This document shows positions 45,131-52,010 of a DNA stretch of 64,000 nt, piece after piece. The position numbers and the translations under genes were made by a program. Source of the DNA: Paludibacteraceae bacterium (GTDB lineage: Bacteria; Bacteroidota; Bacteroidia; Bacteroidales; Paludibacteraceae). The notes under the pieces are model-generated. The model saw only the letters and a list, made by a program, of their open reading frames with translations, made no database searches and was not told where the DNA came from. The DNA lies in assembly GCA_017478225.1 (NCBI GenBank), contig JAFVDX010000003.1:1-64000 (forward strand). Reading direction: 5' to 3'. Each line of letters begins with the position of its first letter. The stretch's first letter is position 1.

Positions 45131-46486
45131 TCAGACAACACCTTGTTCCACCATCGCATTGGCCACTTTTATAAAGCCTGCTATATTTGCACCTTTTACA
45201 TAGTTGACATAACCATCGTCTTGAGTGCCATATTTTATACAAGCCTCATGTATGTCTGCCATTATACGATGCAAATGCTCATCTACCTCTTCTGATGTCC
45301 AACGCTGACGAATACTATTTTGAGTCATTTCCAAACCCGAAGTTGCTACACCTCCAGCATTCGAAGCCTTACCCGGACTATAAAGTATTTTTGCATTTTG
45401 GAAGATAGCAATTGCCTGAGGAGTTGAAGGCATATTTGCGCCTTCAGCCACACACCAACAACCATTATCAATCAGGCGTTGCGCATCGTCTTGCTCTATC
45501 TCGTTCTGAGTAGCACACGGCAATGCAATATCACATTTTATTCTCCATGGCCTTTCGCCTGCAAAATACTCTGCTTGAGGATATTGTTTTACATACTCGC
45601 TTATTCTGCCCCGACGGATATTTTTAAGTTCAAAGACATAATTGAGTTTTTCTTCTGTCAAGCCCTCAGCATCATAAACAAACCCATCACTATCAGACAA
45701 AGTAACCACTTTTGCGCCTAATCGCATTGCTTTCTGCGCAGCATATTGAGCCACATTACCAGCACCCGATATACATACTACCTTGCCTTCAAAAGACTCG
45801 TTTTTGGTCTTAAGCATTGCTTGAGTAAAATAGCACAAACCATATCCTGTTGCTTCAGGACGCAAACGCGATCCACCCCAATATTGTCCCTTGCCTGTCA
45901 AAGTGCCGGTAAATTCGTCCCTTAACCTTTTATATTGACCAAAAAGATAACCTATCTCTCTACCTCCTACCCCTATATCACCAGCCGGTACATCTGTATC
46001 CTGCCCTATATGACGCTGCAATTCGGTCATGAAAGACTGACAAAAGCGCATCACCTCTCCATCTGACTTACCACGAGGCGAAAAATCACTACCACCCTTT
46101 GCACCACCCATCGGCAAGGTCGTAAGAGAATTTTTGAAGGTCTGCTCAAAAGCAAGAAACTTCATAATACTTAAATTTACGCTTGCATGGAATCTTATTC
46201 CGCCTTTATAAGGACCTATGGCTGAATTCATTTGGACACGATAGCCGCGATTGATTTGTATTTCACCTCTATCATCAACCCATGGCACTCGAAACATTAT
46301 TACTCGCTCCGGCTCAACCATACGCTCCAACACCTTTTGCTCACGCAAATAAGGATACATCATGATATATGGTGCTACACTCTCAACAACTTCACTCACT
46401 GCCTGATGAAACTCGTTCTCACCAGGATTCTTTCTAATTAAGTCAGACATAAAACGATCTATGTACTGACGAGTCTGTTTATCCAT
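45131..46486 (-). CDS. gdhA: Glutamate dehydrogenase (NADP-type)
   Basis: GdhA aminates 2-oxoglutarate to glutamate, the main ammonia-assimilation route in Bacteroidales. The 451-residue protein (hexameric class I) shows GPYKGGIRFHASVNLSIMKFL, PMGGAKGGSDFSPRG with the catalytic Lys, VPAGDIGVGGREIGYLFG and VCISGAGNVAQYAAQ, and ends in VANAMVEQGVV. A promoter precedes it at 46519-46549. Next to the gene is the DnaA-box array. Confidence 0.97.
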   Translation of the reverse strand: MDKQTRQYIDRFMSDLIRKNPGENEFHQAVSEVVESVAPYIMMYPYLREQKVLERMVEPERVIMFRVPWVDDRGEIQINRGYRVQMNSAIGPYKGGIRFHASVNLSIMKFLAFEQTFKNSLTTLPMGGAKGGSDFSPRGKSDGEVMRFCQSFMTELQRHIGQDTDVPAGDIGVGGREIGYLFGQYKRLRDEFTGTLTGKGQYWGGSRLRPEATGYGLCYFTQAMLKTKNESFEGKVVCISGAGNVAQYAAQKAMRLGAKVVTLSDSDGFVYDAEGLTEEKLNYVFELKNIRRGRISEYVKQYPQAEYFAGERPWRIKCDIALPCATQNEIEQDDAQRLIDNGCWCVAEGANMPSTPQAIAIFQNAKILYSPGKASNAGGVATSGLEMTQNSIRQRWTSEEVDEHLHRIMADIHEACIKYGTQDDGYVNYVKGANIAGFIKVANAMVEQGVV

Positions 46487-46518
46487 AGTTATACAAATTA
46501 AGTTTACTATTAACGGCG

Positions 46519-46549
46519 CAAAATTAGTAAATTATTATTAAATAGCCAA
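46519..46549 (-). promoter_or_regulatory. Promoter for gdhA
   Basis: Minus-strand TTG (46549-46547) and TAATTTTG (46526-46519) with a 20-bp spacer; the gdhA ATG is 32 bp downstream. Confidence 0.7.
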
Positions 46550-46659
46550 AAAAACATTCAACACAAATTGGCAGTTGCTCCTTCTGAGTAAAATCCTTTT
46601 ACGCTATGGGAATCTATTACTTACTAATGTTTCCCACATAGGAGAGCATAAAATTTAAT

Positions 46660-46710
46660 TGTGGATAATTGTGGATAATTGTGGATAATTGTGGATAATT
46701 GTGGATAATT
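46660..46710. promoter_or_regulatory. Array of five tandem DnaA boxes
   Basis: The 10-mer GTGGATAATT is repeated five times from 46661, so TGTGGATAA, the reverse complement of the consensus DnaA box TTATCCACA, occurs perfectly at 46660, 46670, 46680, 46690 and 46700. A degenerate sixth copy (TGTGGAATA) is at 46710. The 10-bp period puts all boxes on nearly the same face of the helix. Confidence 0.75.
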
Positions 46711-46725
46711 GTGGAATAAATAAAT

Positions 46726-46817
46726 AAAAACGAAGTTTTTTGTTTAATTAGTATAATTAGTAGATAAAATCAATGAAAAACGGAGTTTTTGTCTAATTCG
46801 TTAAATTAGTAGATAAA
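46726..46817. repeat. Two iteron-like imperfect direct repeats
   Basis: Repeat A (from 46726) and repeat B (from 46776) both begin AAAAACGRAGTTTTT, a 6-bp inverted repeat with a 3-nt loop, and both end AATTAGTAGATAAA. They lie 50 bp apart next to the DnaA-box array. Confidence 0.75.
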
Positions 46818-46875
46818 GAAAAAACATAATTCGCTGATTATACGATGTGGGAAACTTTAGTTACTTATTCTGCAT

Positions 46876-46910
46876 AAAAAAACATAGCCCCAACAATTGT
46901 TGAGACTATG
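46876..46910 (-). terminator. Rho-independent terminator of rpsA
   Basis: On the minus strand CAUAGUCUCAAC pairs with GUUGGGGCUAUG around an AAUU loop (12 bp, two G-U pairs; arms 46910-46899 and 46894-46883), followed by seven Ts. It is 23 bp past the rpsA stop. Confidence 0.9.
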
Positions 46911-46932
46911 CTATTAATATCTGAATGCTTAA

Positions 46933-48771
46933 TTATTCAGCCTTTGCTTCTTCATCATCTGCCTTTTTAGCGGCTTTTTTAGCAGGCTTTTTCTGAGCCT
47001 CTTTCTGAGCCAATTTCTCTAATGCGGCAGCATCCATTTCTGCTTTCAAGTCTGCAAGTACACTCAAGTCACCAAGCGTAGTCTTCTCTACAGCGGCTTG
47101 CTGAGCAGCAGTCTCTTTCTTGGCTTTTTTAGGTTTCTCCTCTACTTCTACTTTGGGAGCCTCCCAAGTGCGAATATGACTTAACAAAATACGTTTAGCG
47201 TCCTTGTTAAACTCAATTACTTTGAAAGCAAGAGTCTCACCTACTTTAGCAGGCTCTTTGTCTTCCTTCTGCAAATGACGAGCGGTGCAGAAACCTTCTA
47301 CGCCGTATGGCAATGCAACTACAGCACCCTTGTCACTCAACTCGGTAATTTCACCATCGTGAACACTATCAAGACCATAAGTAGCCTCAAGAGCATCCCA
47401 TGGATTATCTTCGAGTTGCTTGTGACCTAATGAAAGACGACGATTCTCTTTGTCAATCTCAAGAACAATCACTTCCATAGTAGAGCCAATTGAGGTAAAC
47501 TCGTTGGGGTGTTTGATTTTCTTTGTCCAACTCAAATCAGAGATATGAATCAAACCTTCAACACCTTCTTCCAATTCAACAAATACACCGAAATTAGTAA
47601 AGTTGCGTACGCGAGCCTCATGTTTTGTACCAACTGCATACTTCTCCTCAATATTCTCCCATGGATCAGCCTTCAGTTGCTTCAAACCGAGAGACATCTT
47701 TCTCTCATCGCGATCCAAAGTCAAAATAACAGCCTCAACCTCTTGACCTACTTTCAAGAAGTCATGAGCCGAACGAAGATGTTGTGACCAACTCATTTCT
47801 GATACATGGATCAAGCCCTCAACACCGGGAGCAACCTCTACAAATGCACCGTAGTCTGCAATAACCACAACTTTACCGGTAATATGGTCGCCAACCTTAA
47901 GGTCTTGTGGAAGAGCATCCCATGGATGAGGAGTGAGTTGCTTCAAACCAAGAGCAATACGCTTCTTATCTTCGTCAAAATCAAGGATAACTACATTTAT
48001 CTTTTGGTCAAGAGAAACAATCTCTTTAGGATCATTTACACGACCCCAACTCAAGTCAGTTATATGAATCAAACCATCTACGCCACCGAGGTCAATGAAT
48101 ACACCATAGTTAGTGATATTCTTAACTGTACCTTCAAGCACTTGACCTTTCTCAAGATGACTAACGATCTCTTTCTTTTGAGCCTCTAATTCAGCCTCAA
48201 TAAGGGCCTTATGAGATACAACTACATTACGATATTCCTGATTGATCTTAACAATGCGGAATTCCATTGTTTTGCCCACAAATACATCATAGTCGCGAAT
48301 AGGCTTAACATCAATTTGTGAACCTGGTAAGAAGGCCTCTGTGCCAAGCACATCTACTATCATACCGCCTTTGGTCTTGCACTTGATATAGCCTTGTACT
48401 ACTTCTTCTTTCTCAAGAGCCTCATTTACGCGATCCCATGAGCGTGAAGCGCGAGCCTGCTTGTGACTCAATACCAATTGACCACCCTTGTCTTCTTGGT
48501 TCTCAATGTACACCTCTACTTTATCACCAACTTTCAAATCGGGATTGTAACGGAATTCTGCTGCAGGTACAATACCATCTGATTTGTAACCTACGCTTAC
48601 TACTACATCGCGCTTGTTAATACTTTTAACTGTACCTTCAATCACCTCGCCTGTCTTAATAGCGTTAAGTGTTTGGTCGTACTTACTAATCAATTCTTCG
48701 TTTTTCTTGCCTTGCTCTTGTGCTTCAAAGGCATCCCAGTCGAAGTTCTGGAGTGAAACATTTTCTGCCAT
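46933..48771 (-). CDS. rpsA: 30S ribosomal protein S1
   Basis: S1 binds mRNA on the 30S subunit and helps initiation, important where Shine-Dalgarno sites are rare, as here. The start MAENVSLQNFDWDAF at 48771 is chosen over the TTG frame extension at 48792. The product is about 612 residues with six S1 repeats, e.g. VIEGTVKSINKRDVVVSVG, VLEGTVKNITNYGVFIDLGG, ITGKVVVIADYGAFVEVAPG and KHEARVRNFTNFGVFVELEEG. The C-terminal tail is Lys/Ala/Glu-rich. A promoter, a 5' hairpin and a clear terminator define a single-gene transcript. Confidence 0.97.
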   Translation of the reverse strand: MAENVSLQNFDWDAFEAQEQGKKNEELISKYDQTLNAIKTGEVIEGTVKSINKRDVVVSVGYKSDGIVPAAEFRYNPDLKVGDKVEVYIENQEDKGGQLVLSHKQARASRSWDRVNEALEKEEVVQGYIKCKTKGGMIVDVLGTEAFLPGSQIDVKPIRDYDVFVGKTMEFRIVKINQEYRNVVVSHKALIEAELEAQKKEIVSHLEKGQVLEGTVKNITNYGVFIDLGGVDGLIHITDLSWGRVNDPKEIVSLDQKINVVILDFDEDKKRIALGLKQLTPHPWDALPQDLKVGDHITGKVVVIADYGAFVEVAPGVEGLIHVSEMSWSQHLRSAHDFLKVGQEVEAVILTLDRDERKMSLGLKQLKADPWENIEEKYAVGTKHEARVRNFTNFGVFVELEEGVEGLIHISDLSWTKKIKHPNEFTSIGSTMEVIVLEIDKENRRLSLGHKQLEDNPWDALEATYGLDSVHDGEITELSDKGAVVALPYGVEGFCTARHLQKEDKEPAKVGETLAFKVIEFNKDAKRILLSHIRTWEAPKVEVEEKPKKAKKETAAQQAAVEKTTLGDLSVLADLKAEMDAAALEKLAQKEAQKKPAKKAAKKADDEEAKAE

Positions 48772-48865
48772 TTGGTAGAACTGCGTCTGCAAACATCAAT
48801 AAGCATCATAAATCACTCATTATCTGCCGCAAACATTTTTTAATTGGTTAAACTTAATCTTTAAA

Positions 48866-48885
48866 CTGTATTCTCAATAATACAG
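48866..48885 (-). promoter_or_regulatory. Hairpin at the 5' end of the rpsA leader
   Basis: CTGTATT and AATACAG form a perfect 7-bp stem with a 6-nt loop, starting at the predicted transcription start (about 48885). The leader is about 110 nt. It could protect the mRNA end or take part in S1 autoregulation. Confidence 0.55.
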
Positions 48886-48889
48886 CCTG

Positions 48890-48920
48890 CAAAAGTAATA
48901 CTAATATCTCAAACTCACAA
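48890..48920 (-). promoter_or_regulatory. Promoter for rpsA
   Basis: Minus-strand TTG (48920-48918) and TACTTTTG (48897-48890), spacer 20 bp. The -33 box overlaps the 3' end of the upstream transporter gene. Confidence 0.75.
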
Positions 48921-49847
48921 ATTATTTTTTCTTTTGTCAAATTTTGCCAACTGATAAGCATTAAATAGATTTTGCCAAACTATATATGCAGCCACGCCTA
49001 ACGCACTGGCAGGAATCAAGTATGTATGCGCCAACCAAATACCCAATATAGTATTTTTTTGTCCTAAAGCCTGCCCTGCTGCAATATGCTGACCATATCT
49101 ATCCCCCACTCGCTTTCCTACCCAAAATTGCAGCACACAAGCACCTAAAGCATTTATTGCAAGCAACACTGCCGAAAAACTATTATACTCGTCCTCAACC
49201 AACGAGCGAGTCGTACTTGCCATCAAAATAGTCAATGAAAATGCCCATAAATAAAAAGGAAGAGAATTAACCAACGCAGATAATACCATCTTTTTATGAG
49301 TCTTTTTTTGATATACTATCCTCGTTAGCCATGCAAGTAAAAAGGGGAAAATTAGAATCGGGAAAATCTTTATAATAATAGCACAAAACGATTCTACAAA
49401 CTCCTTAGAAGCAACCATCTGATTTACATGCATAATAAGAGGGAATACAAAAGGAACCATAATCGCAACCATCATACTGCTCAATAGAGTGTATGTAGTT
49501 TGCTCCTCCACACTTCCACCGAGTTTTCCTGTTATAACGGCGGCTGAAATAGCAGTGGGCATTAAAAAACAAAGCATCGCACCTTGCGCAAGCATTTTGT
49601 CGTAGTACATAAACAAGAAATACGCACAAACAGACCCAATCGCTTGAATCAACAACAGCAATAAATGCCATTTCTTTATGCGCATTTTGGCAGGGTCTAT
49701 TCTACAAAAAGTGAGATATAACATGATGAATATCAAGTAAGGTGTAAGAAATTGCAATTTTGACATCCATGGATATGTAACCACACCCAACAACATAACA
49801 ATAAATAAAGTATATCTCTTCAATATTTTCAAAATCATATTTACCAT
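48915..49847 (-). CDS. Bile acid:sodium symporter (BASS)-like membrane transporter
   Basis: The 310-residue protein has nine or ten hydrophobic helices (YTLFIVMLLGVVTYPW, YLIFIMLYLTFCRI, AMLCFLMPTAISAAVITGKLGG) and the general layout of the BASS/SBF superfamily, with the conserved polar segment LMPTAISAAVITGKLGGSVE and AAGQALGQKNTILGIWLAHTY. Family membership is likely but the substrate (organic anion, pantoate or other) is not known. The 198-bp gap upstream contains the divergent promoter of the lipoprotein gene. Confidence 0.65.
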   Translation of the reverse strand: MVNMILKILKRYTLFIVMLLGVVTYPWMSKLQFLTPYLIFIMLYLTFCRIDPAKMRIKKWHLLLLLIQAIGSVCAYFLFMYYDKMLAQGAMLCFLMPTAISAAVITGKLGGSVEEQTTYTLLSSMMVAIMVPFVFPLIMHVNQMVASKEFVESFCAIIIKIFPILIFPFLLAWLTRIVYQKKTHKKMVLSALVNSLPFYLWAFSLTILMASTTRSLVEDEYNSFSAVLLAINALGACVLQFWVGKRVGDRYGQHIAAGQALGQKNTILGIWLAHTYLIPASALGVAAYIVWQNLFNAYQLAKFDKRKNNL

Positions 49848-49938
49848 CTCACAATATCTTTTCTTTAGGTGAAATTCGTATCAAAAAAACACGCAAAAGT
49901 AGTATAAATCTACCATACCCACAATTTATAAAATAAAT

Positions 49939-49969
49939 TTGTCTGTTTTTCTAAAAAGTACTACCTTTG
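49939..49969 (+). promoter_or_regulatory. Promoter for the lipoprotein-OmpA operon
   Basis: TTG at 49939-49941 and TACCTTTG at 49962-49969 with a 20-bp spacer. The predicted leader is about 70 nt. Confidence 0.75.
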
Positions 49970-50045
49970 CACCGCTTATGCGTTTATTGGTGTCGTTTAA
50001 GTGTTTTTCCAAAGAGAATAAGTCAATCAAACAATTTATATATAT

Positions 50046-51992
50046 ATGAAACACAACAACTTGATTAAGTATGCAATGCTGTCTGCAGCAGCATGCGTAT
50101 GTTTGTTTAGTGGTTGCGTTACCAACTATGGTAACATTGAAGATGTCAACATGAAAGCAGATATTGACTTCGGTGTCGGCCTACCTGTTGGAACGGTTAA
50201 ACTTAGCATAGAAGATTTCCTCGGCTCTATGGGGAAAAATATCTTTGTTGGTACAAACGACGATCAGTACAACGGCGTCAACTACAACCACATCCTGCTC
50301 TTCAGGGATACGTTCCCTCTTAATAAGTCATACACCGAGGTGCACATGACCAAGTATAACTCGGCTTCTTCTAACGACTTATTTATAGCACAAGGCACAA
50401 TCAATGGTAAAAGCATTTCTTCGCCTCTCACCTTTGCGGCTAACGCTTCAGAGAAAGACAGGAGCATACATTTCCCTGTTAAACTCAAAATCAATCATGT
50501 AAAAAACAGTACAGTGGACTCACTAAAACGCTTGGATAAAATGGTGCTTTCACAAGCAAGCCTGATTTCAATGCTTTCTAAAGCAGACTATCCCGCACTT
50601 AGTCCTACCATGATTGAGAGAATAGATTTAACGCTCGGTAAACAATTTACCAGACAGAAAGGAAACGAATTGAAGATGCCTTTCACTGCTTTTGACACCC
50701 AAATCAAACGCAATATAGATGATTTTACTATCAGTTTTATGATTGACGATCTGGATGTTGACAGAAGCACTATCCAAGAATTTGAAGCCAATATCAACGA
50801 TGTGCTTGACTTCGACTTAGCATTGGTCTTCAAACCCGGATGTACTATTAGTTTTGACGCTACCAGCAAACTTCGCTACGACTTGAAGATGCAAGACTAT
50901 ATTTACGAAGCCTTGTACGGATATTTCAAACCGGGTAAACAAATGCACGACAGAAGTGAAACTATTATAGAAAACGAATGGGATAGTTGGAAGAAACTAA
51001 AAGAACTGCAACTCAATGCTACACAACCATTTGTTAGAGTAACTTTAACCACAGAGGTGGCTGCTCCGCTATATGTTCATATCGACACTCTTTGGGTGCG
51101 CAGAGAAAAAGATAACCTAACACACTATGCACATTTCAAAAACGGAATAAGCGAGAACTTCTATTTCGGCGACAATTACCTGAGAACTACAACTCCTATC
51201 GGCACAAGTATTACTAACGAATTTTGGGCCGACTATATAGACAATAATGGAGACATGGACCAATTGCTCAATATCCGTCCGGATATATTAGGTTACAATT
51301 ACCGCTTGATGTTAGACCGAAATGTAACCAACAGAGTAGGTTCCGAAATTCCACAACATCGTCTGACACAAAATATGAATGTTGATGTTGATGCAGAAAT
51401 AACAATACCATTCGTATTCAGCGAAGGTATGAATATATCCTACACCGACACCATGGAAGTAGAAGAAGTATTCAGTAAAATCAACTTCGACTCTATTGCA
51501 AATAATGTAGGCGTTATCGACACTGTCAAAACTGCCGATGTTAAAGTTCTTATTCACTTGAAAAACAAGTTGCCGTTTGATGTTAAGTTCGCATACGAAT
51601 TTCTTGACAAGAACGGAAAAGTCGTTAATATTGACGACCTTATTACCAACACTAATGACACTGTAATAATTCCTGCACCGGTTAATGACGATAGCCAGCA
51701 AGTAATTAATAATCAACTCAATGTACTCACACCCGCAGAAAAAACTATCGTTATTAGCGCCGACAGAGAAAAGTTCGACCTACTAGCAAGCGTTACAGAT
51801 ATGCGCTATACTGCAACCATCATGACTAATCCTGAGTCCTTTAAGTCTAACTCAAGAGGCGATAAACCTAAAGAGGTTGTGGTATATGACAACTCTAATT
51901 TGACAATTCAACTAAAAGCAACCGCCGACGCAAATGCACAATTTGATTTTAGTTCTTTGTTTGAAGATAATAAAGATAAGGAAAACAAATAA
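50046..51992 (+). CDS. Large lipoprotein of unknown function
   Basis: The 648-residue protein has a lipoprotein signal ending LFSGC (Cys24). The mature part starts with NIEDVNMKADIDFGVGLPVGTVKLSIEDFLG and is beta-rich with several repeating segments (IERIDLTLGKQFTR, ITIPFVFSEGMNISYTDT, ADVKVLIHLKNKLPFDVKF). It ends in a polar Asp/Glu/Lys tail. I do not recognise a characterised domain. It is co-transcribed with the OmpA/TSP3 protein (18-bp gap), so a role at the outer membrane together with that protein is a reasonable inference. Confidence 0.75.
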   Translation: MKHNNLIKYAMLSAAACVCLFSGCVTNYGNIEDVNMKADIDFGVGLPVGTVKLSIEDFLGSMGKNIFVGTNDDQYNGVNYNHILLFRDTFPLNKSYTEVHMTKYNSASSNDLFIAQGTINGKSISSPLTFAANASEKDRSIHFPVKLKINHVKNSTVDSLKRLDKMVLSQASLISMLSKADYPALSPTMIERIDLTLGKQFTRQKGNELKMPFTAFDTQIKRNIDDFTISFMIDDLDVDRSTIQEFEANINDVLDFDLALVFKPGCTISFDATSKLRYDLKMQDYIYEALYGYFKPGKQMHDRSETIIENEWDSWKKLKELQLNATQPFVRVTLTTEVAAPLYVHIDTLWVRREKDNLTHYAHFKNGISENFYFGDNYLRTTTPIGTSITNEFWADYIDNNGDMDQLLNIRPDILGYNYRLMLDRNVTNRVGSEIPQHRLTQNMNVDVDAEITIPFVFSEGMNISYTDTMEVEEVFSKINFDSIANNVGVIDTVKTADVKVLIHLKNKLPFDVKFAYEFLDKNGKVVNIDDLITNTNDTVIIPAPVNDDSQQVINNQLNVLTPAEKTIVISADREKFDLLASVTDMRYTATIMTNPESFKSNSRGDKPKEVVVYDNSNLTIQLKATADANAQFDFSSLFEDNKDKENK

Positions 51993-51996
51993 TATT

Positions 51997-52002
51997 AGGA
52001 GG
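51997..52002 (+). promoter_or_regulatory. Strong Shine-Dalgarno site of the OmpA gene
   Basis: AGGAGG lies 8 nt before the ATG at 52011. Nearly all other starts in the window lack such a site, so this gene may be translated by a different initiation mode. Confidence 0.8.
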
Positions 52003-52010
52003 ATATAGCA

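Larger units (their letters stand above)
46623..46861. repeat. Inverted-repeat-bounded, AT-rich, origin-like region
   Basis: The 446-bp gap 46487-46932 has no ORF. ACTAATGTTTCCCACAT (46623-46639) and its near-inverse ATGTGGGAAACTTTAGT (46845-46861) bound it, matching at 15 of 17 positions. Between them are five tandem perfect DnaA boxes (46660-46708), a very AT-rich stretch, and two imperfect direct repeats of about 43 bp (46726 and 46776). This is the content expected of a DnaA-controlled unwinding site, but a mobile element is an alternative. Confidence 0.6.

Noticed and set aside
46623..46861. CRISPR array at the tandem GTGGATAATT repeats
   Set aside because: The unit is only 10 bp with no spacers and no cas genes; DnaA boxes explain it better.
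48772..48792. TTG start for rpsA at 48792
   Set aside because: The ATG at 48771 gives the usual N-terminal sequence and needs no rare start.
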